NCBI GenBank assembly: GCA_039881045.1 | Contig: JAYWVB010000004.1 | Location: 868,001-932,000, forward strand | Source of the DNA: Chaetomium olivaceum | Taxonomy: Eukaryota > Ascomycota > Sordariomycetes > Sordariales > Chaetomiaceae | Direction of reading: 5' to 3' | DNA: 64,000 nucleotides | Shown: positions 1 to 11,100 of the stretch, piece after piece | Layout: each line of letters starts with the position of its first letter | Position numbering within the stretch: position 1 is the stretch's first letter | Position numbers and translations under genes: made by a program | The notes under the pieces: model-generated | The model's input: only the letters and a program-made list of their open reading frames with translations | Told to the model about the DNA's origin: nothing | The model's database searches: none

Positions 1-322
1 ACGCCCGTCTCCCTTCGGCCGAATCCCTTCGCTAATCCACCCACAACGCCGTGATTATCATATCCTATCGCCCTCTGCCAAAACGCCGGTAAACTCAGCT
101 GTAGCCCTTGCTCCCATGGGTATCTAGCCCATGCCTGCACGTCCTCTTAGTCTTTACCGCCGCCACCTTGTGCCTTTCTCACAGCCGTCGTTTCTTGTCT
201 GGCCGCGGGTCTTATTAGCATCCTGCCCCAGACAAGTCCTAATACTCCAAAAGCAGGGGATCATTTTCAGGGAGAGCACCTTACAAGAAGAAAAAGAAAC
301 GAAAAAAGAAGGAACAGTAGAC
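1..322. other. left edge, no gene seen
   Basis: I see no exon, RNA gene or repeat here. It is the 3' flank of the minus-strand kinase gene that ends at 323. The open frame on the plus strand that begins here runs antisense into the kinase and is not supported. Confidence 0.5.
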
Positions 323-1840
323 TCACTCAATCTTCCCCACGCCTTTCAACCGCAAATACACATCCGTCCCCCACCCATGCAAGCTCTGCACCGCAATCCC
401 ACCACCAAAGTACTCAGCATAAGCCCGGCTCAGCGGCAGCCCATAACCCAAACCCGCGATAGAGCTGCTCCCATTACTAGCTGCCGAGATGACGTTCAGG
501 GCGTCGCCGTAGCTGTTCCCGCCAAAGATGCCGCTGCCGTTGCCGCTATTACTACCCCCGGGGACATCATCGTCTGACTCGCTGAAGGTAGTAAATGAGT
601 AGCTCCAGATATGTGGCAGGATGTCGGAGCTGATGCCGCCGCCGCGATCGCGGATGCGGATGGTCACGCCGGGGGCATTATCGTCCAGCGGAGCGATCGC
701 ATCGCGACCGAAGACGCCGCGGTCTTCGTGTGGTGGGGCGAGGTGGACTTGGTTTTGCTGTTGCTGTTGGTGGTTGCGCGCTGGTTTGACCTCGGGCGGC
801 TCCGGGGCGATCGTGATGACGACGGGCTCGCGGTTCATGCCGTTCTCGACCGTCGCGCGGAACGCGTTCTTGAGAAGCTCTGTGACGATGTACTCGAGGT
901 GCATGGGCACGAAGGCAAAGGTGGTGTCTGGCTCGCCGTCGACGATCCACTGCGGGCGGACGCCGTAGTTGAGCTCGCAGATGTCAGCGACGAAACCGCC
1001 GCATGAGTCGACAGTGGAGGCGGGACGCAAAGCGGTGTCGATCACGCCGATGTAGCTAGGATGTTCAGGGCATGGGGTCGGGCTCGCGGCGGGATCGAAG
1101 TGCGGCGTGCTGCTAAAGTGTAGGGCGATGTGCTGCTCGGCGCGACGAGTCGCGTGCCGATACGGGCGCGCAGATGCTGGTCGAGGAAGCGGGTCACCTC
1201 GGCGGGCGATATGTACTTGCGACACTCGAGGAAGCCGCGGGCCAGGATGGGAATGGTATCGGTGTGCGTCTGCACTAGCTCGGCCAGAACCTCGGTAAAG
1301 CGTATCTCGTCCTCCAGGTTGCTGATGGTGCGCCCTTGCCATGGTAGCAGAGTTGAGAGCGAGTGTTGGTAGTTGTTGTAGATTTTGCTGATATTTGGGT
1401 TCGACACGACGATGTACGGGAGGTTGCGTAGCGCTTGTATGCGATGGGCCAGTCGGATCGGTAACAGCGAAAGCGTGAAGCGGGCGGACGCCAACAGGGC
1501 CTCGGCGGAGAGGGGAGGGCGGCCATGTCTGGATGAAGCAAACACAGTCAGACATTACTGAAAGAGCAGAGGAAGAAGAGACGGGATTTTACTTGACTAG
1601 ATCAGCAAGGCTCAGAGGATGTAATGGTTGCCTTGCTAAGTGAGGGACAACATCATGATCGTAGCGGCGCCGTTCGCGATCGCGTTGTGGATGACTTTGT
1701 GGTTGTTGGGTTTGTGGCTTGTGGTGGGCAACCGAGGCATCTTTCAGATGTTGTAGGGTTGAGGATGCTCTTTGGGCGTGATTGAATCTTCGAACAGCGC
1801 TGGGGCAAAACCGCAGCGGCCGGAGAATGGGATATCTCAT
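323..1840 (-). CDS. mitochondrial alpha-ketoacid dehydrogenase kinase (PDK/BCKDK family)
   Basis: This family phosphorylates and inactivates the E1 subunit of pyruvate or branched-chain ketoacid dehydrogenase in the mitochondrial matrix. Two exons are read, 1840-1593 and 1528-323, joined inside DLVKHGRPPLS. The N-terminus is basic and Ser/Arg-rich (MRYPILRPLRF...), as expected for a matrix presequence. The family core follows (LPIRLAHRIQALRNLPYIV), then the GHKL ATPase motifs: N-box EYIVTELLKNAFRA, G1 IRDRGGGI and G2 GLGYGLPLSRAYAEYF. About 483 residues are expected. Two oddities are seen. A Gln-rich insert (HQQQQQNQ) follows the N-box. The frame also breaks at 1139-1144, where a repeated GC makes RLVA run out of frame with EQHIALHFSS; removing two bases restores it. 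The fungal PKP2-like branch fits best, but I cannot decide whether the substrate is pyruvate or branched-chain dehydrogenase. Confidence 0.88.
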
Positions 1841-3739
1841 ATTGACATATTTGCTTGCGCAGAACGGTAGAGTCGAAAATGGTGGAAATCGCGGGGTGAT
1901 GAGATGCCGACAATCTTGAGGTCGAATGAGGTCTGAGCGAGCGGATGCGATTGACAAGCTAGCGCTGCTTGGGACGTGCATATATCGAGTAAAAATAAAA
2001 CGGTCAAGTATTTCAATTTACACAGTAAGTTTCGGTGTTGATGGCAGAAACCTGATGTGACTCTTCCTCGAGGCACATGTCAGCAGCAGCAGGGAACGGG
2101 CCCGGATGAGATTCTCTCCACCAAACGGGAGGCTATGACGACAGGGTTCAACCGTATTGGGTCACCGCCTTTGTGAGTTGCTCTCTTACTGTAGCGGGCT
2201 GCACAGGAAGCAGCCTCCGCTACAAAATCCATGGAGGGGATAGCAAGAGACGAGAGGGTCTACGAATCAAGGAGTTATTGGCAAAAAACAAGGGGGAACC
2301 AGTGCAAAAGGTAGCACGGTCCAATTAGCTAAGATTGTAAATCACAGCCCATTGGTGGAGGCTTAATTGCATGGAGTTGTCTCACTGTCAACTCAGCACC
2401 TTGATGGGTGCCGAAGTCGCTCCGCTCAGTTCAGCAACACCACCCCCCGCCTGCCCCGCCATCATGCCCCGCACTGCCGTGCCTACTCCCTATTGAGTGT
2501 GAAGCACCCCGTCCATCTCGACGTGTTTGACATGCTCGTGGCTCTCTAGCGTCTGGATAGAATCATCGGGGAAGTCGACTCTGCGCGCCATGGAATCAGC
2601 ATTTCGTATTTTGGCGGCGGTAGTCTTGAATTATTTAGGGTGTCTTACTGGAAACCCTTGATCAGGCTGTACTCGTGCCCGATCCGGCCGCCTTGGTCGA
2701 TGGCATGCTGCTTGGCCCTGCGTCGTATCAGTACCTGATGTCCCTAGCCAAACACAACATTTCACCGCCGGACGAAGTAAGTGAAGGGGGTTCTTACTCC
2801 TGGACCTGTTCGTCAGACGCGTCGTCCTTGCAGGTCACCTGTGTCACCCTTGTCAGCGTCGCTAGCCCCGCGCCCATGAATCTTCGACGGGAGAAAATAT
2901 ACAATGTAGGAAGGCATGATTGCTTCTGGTTTATGTGGCCGTTGTGTGTCGAGGTTATTTGGTAGGATTGTTGAATGCGAGTGATCTGAGAGACTTGGGG
3001 AGCGAACAGAGACTTCTCAAAGTTGGGCGTTGGCGAGTACTTATAACACCAACGGGCAGTTTCGCAGCTTCTTGTTTGGGCCGAGTTGGAGGCCCAGTTA
3101 CGTGACGCGGCGTGGGAGAGCCCACAGAAGAGGGGCATACGTCATGCGTCGGGCCCTTCAGCTCTGAGTCGTGTGATGTGACAATGCGTGCCCGCAACCA
3201 GGTAAGGCATGAACTTTCAGGCTGTTTCTACCCACTGACGTGACGCTTAGCTTCGGGATCCCCGCGCTTGCGCCTCGAATCTCGAACTAGATTCGGAGCA
3301 ACCCGGGGGGGAAGCAGCATGCGTCGACGACCCGAAATGGCTCTCAGACCATAGTATTAGCATGTGTGTTAAATTCCACGGAGGTTGCGTAACCCTCTTC
3401 TGCGTTTTAGCCCATTAGTATACTATCACAAAGCCAAATGAGTCAACGTGACCAATAAACTACAGGTAACTTCTATTAGAGAGGGAAGTAGGAGAAAAGG
3501 GGAAGGGGCTACGACTGTTCCATCGTGTCACATGATCTACACGTGATCCGCCTCTGCGGTGGTACCTGCCCATCACATGTGGGGTCAACATACCGATAAG
3601 CTTATCGCTTATCGCGCCCGCCTGTCGCCCAAAAATTTCTGGAGCTCTGCGCGAGGAATTGGATCGAGGCAAGAGGCTGTTGCGACTCGACTCGGATTTG
3701 GTGCAGCGACCACTCGACGCAGCAGAAAAGGGGTTCGTC
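1841..3739. promoter_or_regulatory. divergent upstream region of the kinase and BMS1
   Basis: The two flanking genes are transcribed away from each other, so both promoters should lie here. A GATA-motif cluster sits about 130 bases before the BMS1 start. One stretch, 2639-2965, looks weakly like two exons around a 64-base intron, but I do not recognise a product. Nothing else is supported. Confidence 0.5.
3594..3613. promoter_or_regulatory. GATA-motif cluster with 14-bp palindrome
   Basis: CGATAAGCTTATCG is a perfect palindrome holding one GATAAG and one CTTATC, and a second CTTATC follows at 3608-3613. Fungal GATA factors bind such HGATAR sites. Three sites within 20 bases, 127 bases before the BMS1 ATG, suggest a regulatory site, but this is inferred from motif density alone. 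Confidence 0.35.
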
Positions 3740-6700
3740 ATGGACGGGCAAGCACACAAGCCTCATCGGGCATCCAAGAAGTCCAAGGAGAAGAAAACAC
3801 AACATCAAGGGGGTCAGTATCCCATCTGGCCATCCACCAGTTTTATTCTAAACTAACAGCGGCGCACGCGACTCCAGGCCAAAATCCAAAAGCCTTCGCT
3901 TTCTCCAACCCCGGCAAGCTCGCGAAACAAGCAGCACGCTCCCACGATGTACGCCTGCCTCCTCCCTGCTGCATATTTAGAGACGTCACCACTAACGCGA
4001 CATCCCCAGATCAAAGAGAAGCGTCTCCATGTTCCCCTCGTCGACCGTCTCCCCGATGACCCCCCCCGCGACTCGTTACCATCGTCGGCCCCCCGGGCGT
4101 GGGCAAAACTACACTACTGTGAATACCCCCATGATTGTACACACGGAAGACATCAGTCGCTAATTGGTGACCGAATAGCAAATCTCTGATCCGCCGCTAT
4201 GCGAAAGAAACTATCTCGGACCCGGTGGGGCCTATCACGGTCGTCACCTCCAAGAAGCAACGGTTGACCTTCATCGAGTGCCCAAACGAGCTGGAGGCGA
4301 TGGTCGACATTGCAAAGGTGGCCGACATCGTGCTGCTGATGATTGACGGGAACTACGGTTTCGAAATGGAGACGATGGAGTTCCTCAACATCCTTGCCGC
4401 CACTGGTATGCCGGGCAACGTCTTCGGTATTCTCACTCACCTGGATTTGTTCAGGAAACCGCAGGCGCTCAAGGATGCGAAGAAGAGGCTCAAGCACAGG
4501 CTATGGAGCGAGCTTTATCAGGGCGCCCATCTGTTCTACCTCTCCGGCGTCCTGAACGGTCGCTACCCCCCGCGAAATTCACAACCTTTCGCGCTTTCTC
4601 TCCGTAATGAAGAACCCCCGGCCGCTCGTGTGGAGGAATTCGCATCCCTACACCATCATCGACAACTACCGAGACATCACCCACCCGACCAAAATCGAGG
4701 AGGATGAGAACTGCGACCGGTCCATCGAACTGTCTGGCTACTTGCGCGGCACCAACTTCGCCGCTCAAGGGCAGAGGGTGCACATTGCTGGTCTAGGCGA
4801 TTTCACAGTATCCAATATGGAGGTATTACCGGATCCTTGTCCTACGCCGGCCATGGAGCAAGCCCTCGCCAAAATCACCGGGAAAACGGGTAGGCGGCGC
4901 CTAGACGAGAAGGACAAGAAGCTGTGGGCACCCATGGCCGACCGGAGCGGCATGAAAATTACTGGCGACCACATTGTCATTACTCGGGAGAAGGGGTTTG
5001 CTTTCGACAAGGATGCTGAGGGTGTCGAGCGCGGCGAGGGCGAGCAGCTTATTGTCGATCTCCAGGCCGAAAGGAGGCTTCTCGGCTACACTGATAAGGG
5101 TGTCAAGCTTTTTGCGACTGGGGAACAAATCGCCGAGGTGCCGGAAGAGGCTGACAGCGGGAGGAAAAGCCAAAGAACGGCTCGCTTCCTAGAGCGGGAT
5201 GGCTCTGATGGCGAGGGGGACATGCCTGAAGACGAAGGGTTCGTTAGCGGCGAGGAGGAAGAGGAGGAGAGATCCAATGTCGAGGCCGAGTTCGACGAGC
5301 AGAAGTTGGGCAAAATGTTCCGGAAACAGGTCGATAAAGACCAAGGGGACGACGTTGCCTTCGCCGATAGCGACTCCGATTTAGGTTCATTATCCGGAGA
5401 AGAAGGGCCAGACGAGGATGACGAGGACCAGGACGATGATGAAGACGGCGAGGATGAAGAGTTTGACTCGGACGAAGAGGGCGCAGCTGTCAGGTGGAAA
5501 GACAACATGATGGAGCGGGCAAAAATGCTCCACGGGAAAAGACGCCCCTACCGGGCAGTAGACCTTGCTAGGTTTATGTACGATACGTCCCTGACGCCAA
5601 AAGAGGCGCTCAAAAAGTGGAGGGGCGAAGGGGATGAGGAGGCGGAAGAGGACATCGAACAGGATGACGACACCTTTTTCCGGAGAACAGGAAATGACGA
5701 GAAGGAGGATCTAGCCGAGGACCGGTCGATACCTCGTTTCGACTACGAAGACCTAGCTGCGAGATGGTCGAATGAGGACGCCGTGGAAGCCCTCCGCAGC
5801 AGGTTTGCCACAGCCAACCTAGTTGACGAGGATGGCGGTGATGAAGAGTTCGGCGAGGACGACGAGGATGGCTTTGGGGATGAGGACGAAGACGACGAAG
5901 GTGATGGTGCATTCGAGGATCTCGAAACTGGAGAGTCACATGGCCTCGAACAGGACGAAGAAAAGAGCGAAGAGGAGCCCGAAGAGAACTTAGAGGCGGA
6001 GCGAGAAAAGAACGCCCGCCGCAAAGAAGAACTCAGGCTCCGATTCGAGGAGGAGGATCGCGAGGGTTTCAAAAACGACAAAGCTGTGTCAAGGAGGGAG
6101 GGCGGAGACCAAGATTTTGCCGAGGACGAGTGGTACGATGCACAAAAGGCCATGTTGCAGAAGCAGCAGGACATCAACAAGGCCGAATTCGAGGAGCTCG
6201 ACGAGGGCCAGCGGTTGGCTGTCGAGGGCCTCCGGGCCGGCAAGTACGCCAAGTTGGTTCTCGAAGGTGTCCCGGCCGAGTTCGTCAACCGGTTCCAAGC
6301 ACGGCTGCCCATCATTGTGGGTGGCTTGTCGCCAACGGAGGACAGGTTCGGGTTCGTGCAAGTCAGAATCAAGAGACATCGCTGGCACAAGAAGATCCGT
6401 AAGTTCTGAAAGAACCCGTGGGTTATTGCAATACTAACTATCTTAGTCAAAACGGGCGACCCCCTCATCTTCTCGCTCGGCTGGCGGCGGTTCCAATCGC
6501 TCCCCATCTACTCTCTCAGATTCCCGGACGCGGAACAGGATGCTCAAGTACACCCCTGAGCACATGCATTGTTTCGGTACCTTCCACGGGCCCCTGATTG
6601 CGCCCAACACAGGCTTCGCCTGCTTCCAGTCCTTCTCATCCTCCAACCCGGGCTTCCGGATTGCGGCAACGGGGACGGTATTGAGCGTTGACGAATCGAC

Positions 6701-7512
6701 CGAGATCGTCAAGAAGCTCAAGCTTGTGCGTAACCCTCCTGATTAACTGCCAGTATTGAGACTAACACGCCACAGACCGGTACGCCATACAAGATCTTCA
6801 AGAACACGGCCTTCATCAAGGACATGTTCAGCTCGTCCCTCGAGATCGCCAAGTTTGAAGGCGCCGCCATCAAGACCGTCTCGGGCATCCGTGGCCAGAT
6901 CAAGCGCGCCCTCGCCAAGCCAGACGGCCATTTCCGCGCCACCTTTGAAGACAAGATCCTGCTCAGCGATATCGTCTTTCTCCGCGCTTGGTACCCAATC
7001 AAGCCACACCGCTTCTACAACCCGGCCACCAACCTCATCGGCTGGCAGAGCATGCGGTCAACAGGCGAGATCCGGCGCGACCAGGACCTGGCCACGCCCC
7101 TCCTCAAAAACAGCCAGTACCGCAAGATCGAGCGCCAAACCCGCCACTTCAACCCCTTGCGCGTACCCAAGGCCGTCGCCGCCGCCCTGCCGTTCAAATC
7201 CCAGATCGTGCGCACCAAGGCCCAGAAGAAGGAGACATACCTGCAGAAGCGCGCCGTCGTGGCCGTGGGGGGAGCGAGGAGCGTAAAGCCCGCGACCTCA
7301 TGCAGAAGCTCACCACAGTGCGCAAGGAACAGGTCGCCAAGCGCAAGGCCAAGAAGGATGAGAAGCGCGAGGAGTACAAGAAGAAGATTGCGGGTATCGA
7401 GGAGCGGTTGGAGAATAAGGAGCGTAGGGAGAATAAGGCGTACTGGGAGCGCGAGGGCAGGAAGAGGAAGCCTGGTGATTCGGGGGGCGGTGGGGGTAAG
7501 CGGAGGAAGTGA
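3740..7512 (+). CDS. BMS1: ribosome biogenesis GTPase Bms1
   Basis: Bms1 is the nucleolar GTPase that delivers Rcl1 to the SSU processome for early 18S rRNA processing. Exons: 3740-3812, 3878-3948, 4010-4118, 4179-6398, 6447-6725, 6776-7512. The start is ATG GAC GGG, giving MDGQAHKPHRASKKSKEKK. The P-loop GPPGVGKTTL is split by intron 3. Next come the AARP2-type GTPase region (GPITVVTSKKQRLTFIECP), a long acidic middle (about 5200-6000), and the Bms1/Tsr1 C-terminal domain (MLKYTPEHMHCFGTFHGPL, TGTPYKIFKNTAFIKDMF), ending in a Lys/Arg-rich tail. About 1,160 residues, the usual size. The frame breaks four times: C-run 4060-4067 before the P-loop, C-run 4566-4571 after NGRYP, near 6509-6520 before DSRTRNRML, and G-run 7267-7272 before EERKARDLMQKL. 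Conserved sequence resumes at once each time, so the gene is real and the breaks are probably sequence errors. Confidence 0.93.
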
Positions 7513-8191
7513 GTTGAATAATAGTAACCGGTTGGTTGGTCTGGTTGGTGTACGGTAGAAATTGATGTTTTTGGCGTTCATTTTGATGTCTGCCATCGTC
7601 TGTGTTGTCATTGTCATTTCATGCTAGTGCCGTTTGTGCCACATAAGAGGTGTCGTCTGTAAACCACCAACGGCCGTTGTTCAGATTAAACTCCGAGCTC
7701 CGGGTTACCTACCACACACGATCAAAGGCACCCAACACAGCCAAACACAACGAGCCAAACTCAACTGTCACCAAACCCGGAGAAAAATGCCAATAATGCT
7801 AATGCTAATGCTAACCCTCATTACATATGACACGACATACCCATGCAACAAACAAACTGACAAACAGACAGAGACGACACGAGGCAATTTACCCCCAAGG
7901 AAAACCCAAGTTTTGAAGTTACTAGTAGTGGTAATAATAGTAGTAATATTAACCCAGTCAACAAAAACCCCAAACAGACGTAACACAGAGACAGAGATGG
8001 AGACAGAGAGAGGGAGGGAAAGAGCAAGAGCAAGACCTCAAAGGGCCCGGATCCGATTCAATCCAAGCAGCCAAGCAAGGCAGTAATCCAAACCCCAAAC
8101 CAAAAAAAAGAGCAGGACAAGACAGGAGTAAAACAAGAAAATCCATCTATCCCACACAGACATTCCTCTTATTAACGCGCGCGCGTGCAGA
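7513..8191. other. convergent 3' intergenic region
   Basis: BMS1 and the class VII chitin synthase end towards each other here. The sequence is A-rich with AG/AGAC-type simple runs (about 7988-8035) and a short CG run at 8176-8187. No gene is seen; both 3' UTRs and their polyadenylation sites should be here. Confidence 0.5.
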
Positions 8192-11100
8192 TCACATATT
8201 CGCCAACTCATTATCAATCTGCCTGTCCATAAACGTGCGCCGCTCGCCCGTGAGCTCCGTCTGCAGGCGCTGCTCGACCAGGGCGCGCACCTGCTTCTTG
8301 GTGACCGTGTCGAGGTCGACCTCGCGCAGGACGGCCTGGATGGCCTCGATGATGGAGCCGTCGTCGATGAGGCCTGCGGGCGGGGTGATGCCCATGGCGC
8401 CGAACGAGTTGGTGCTCAGGTCCGGGTGCAGGCCCAGCCTGCTCGGTGTAGCCGACGCCATCGAGAGGCGGTTGTTAATCGCCATGTTACCGGGGACGCC
8501 CAGGCCCATGGGCGGGGTGCCGCTCATGCTGCCGCGGATGTTGGCCGCGCTGTTACTACGCGGGTAGTCGGCGTAGGGCGTGTGCGAGCGGCGCTGGTCG
8601 GTGCCCATCGACATCATGCTCTGGCGGTGAGCGAGGTTGGGGTTGTCGACGTAGGGGGCTGCGCCTTGGAAGGTGCTGGTGCGGGTGAAGGGGGTGCCCG
8701 GAGTGCCCGGGGTGGGGGGCATGTAAGCGCCGACGCCGCCGCGACCGGGGAGGCCGGTGAGGACGGACGACTGGCGAACGGACGAGTAGACCGACTTCAT
8801 GTCGTCCATCTCGTAGTTCTCATCGTACATGCCCACGTTGACGTCCATGCCGTGCTTCTCCGAATGACCGCCGCGGCGGCCTGGGAGGTTGTTGGCGAGA
8901 GCGTAATCATCCCAGCGCTGGAGAGGCACAGACCGCGGGTCAAAGCCTTCATCATCGACGGCAACGACCTGCTTCTTGCCGGACTCGCCAATAACGATAC
9001 GCGTGTTACCCCACGAGAAGTTGTCCTGGTTCCAGAACGAGTAGATAGGCAGGATGAGCCAGTATACCGGGAAAGCGATGATGTAGATGATCATCCAACC
9101 AACGTGCTGCCACTGGCGCTTGAGGATAAAGATCAGGGCCTGGAGACCGTACACGACCGCCAACATGATGATCGAGATCAAGGGGAACGGGCCGGTGCGG
9201 GTGATGACCGTGTACAGGAGCCAGCCGAGGTAGACGCAAGTCGCCGGGAGGGTGATGGTACCGAAGAGGTCGATAAACACCATGAAGCGCATGGAGAAGA
9301 AGCAGAAACCGCACAGTTCAGGAATGAACATCAGCTCCATCAAGTTGTGGATGGTGGAGTTGATCCAGCGACGACGCTGAGACAGCAAGACGCTCCATTT
9401 ATCGGGTGCCGCGGTCTGGCAGTAGGCATCCGGGATGAACTTGTACGACATTTGGGGGAAGTACCTAGTCATGAGCGTGGTCAAGTAACGATCCTCGCCG
9501 AGAGACAGCAGATTCTTCTTGTGCAGCGTGTCAACATTGCAGATGCTGTAGTCGCGAATGATGTCGTCAGAGATAATCAAAGGCTTGCCCTTGTCAGCCG
9601 TCCGAAGCCGGTACATGGAGAAACTAGAAACGGTTAGTCAGATGGAACAAAATGTTGAACACAGCAAGAGATACATACCATCCCGGCAAACAGGTGACGC
9701 TGCCGAACAGGGACTCGAAGGCCTTTGCGAGATGATGCGAGATGTAGTACTCGTAAACTTGGATCATAGTCCACCACGAGCGTTCCTCGTTCTGTAAGCT
9801 CGTCTCGCCACAGATACCAGCAATTTTAGCATCGTTGGCGCAGGCCGCAACCAGCCGGTTGAGGGAGTCCTCGCGGACGTTGGTATCGGCATCAACCATC
9901 AAAAGGTACTCATACAACTCGGGGTCCACGCCGATAATGTTGTTGATCTGGTGGAACATCTCCAGCTCGAGGGGGTTCATAGGAGCGCGGTGGTGGACGC
10001 GGTTGAGGAAGCTCATGAGCAGGATCTGCGAATCACGCTTGCCACGGTTGCCGGGCTTGGTCTTCTCGCGCTCCGACTCCTTACCCGTCTTGACGACAAC
10101 CAGGTACGGGACGACGTTACCTTCGTACTCGTACAGACCAGAATAGACCTTGCCGTAGTTGAGCTGCTCGCCGCCCGTGCCGACCGATTTGAACGCCAGT
10201 GCGGGCGGGTCGACCTTGGGGTCCACGCCGAGGATATCCAGGACGATCTTGGGGGTGGGACGGTCGTTGCCGGCACCGACGATGATACCATCGCAAATAA
10301 CGCAAATCAGCTTCCGCTTGTTGTCGTACTGCAGGGCAGTGAGAGAATCAAGCGCCTGCCGCAGCGAGTCTTCGCCTTCCGTGTATGCCGGCACCTGGCA
10401 AATGACAAACTTATCCTGCGGGGAGGGGCGCTTCTTGGAACCGAACTGGAGCGCCGACACGAATTTGATGAGAATGACGGCGCAGATGATGGCGGTGAAG
10501 GCAATGAGAATCCACTTGTTGAACTGGCACCTCGCCGTCTCGCGGTAATCCGTGATGCCCAGGTAGAACCGGTTGTTGAGGCAGTTGAAAGTGTTCTTGA
10601 TCTTGATGGTTTCGGTGGAATTCGCCTTGTCAAGGATCTTGGCGAATTCTTCGGTCAGATCTTGGCCGGGGTTGTTCCTGATAGCATTGACGACCGTCGG
10701 CTCCAAAAAGGCCCAGTTCGGATGGTCCCGATGAACCTTCTGGGTCTTCATGTAGTCAGTCAGGTCATACACTCTGTTCTCCCAAAGGAACCACGGGCGC
10801 TGGTCTTCGTCTCCCTCCCTTTTGATCTGGTTGGGATCCCAGACCAGTTCGCCCGTGATGTACTCCTTCATGCGCGGCAAGAACTTCTTGGAATACCAGT
10901 CGACCTTCCCCATGGAGCCGGTGGGATCTCTGGCATAATAACCCGAGTCATGGATGGCTAGCTGCCATTCCTGCGAGTCTGTGTTGTTCAGGTCGAGCCG
11001 GATCGTCTCATCCTTAATTCCTAGTCCAGGGCATGCCAGGGTGAGCGGTACGATGAAGTAATTGTCCATATCCAGACCACCCAGCGGCTCCATGACGTCG

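Noticed and set aside
4225..4707. Separate small GTPase gene
   Set aside because: It is the GTPase core of BMS1, isolated only by introns and two frame breaks.
8426..9637. 403-codon open frame antisense to the class VII chitin synthase
   Set aside because: Shadow of the third exon; composition (Ala, Val, Asp, Arg) is that of a complementary frame.
9951..10961. 336-codon open frame antisense to the class VII chitin synthase
   Set aside because: Shadow of the catalytic exon with no recognisable domain.
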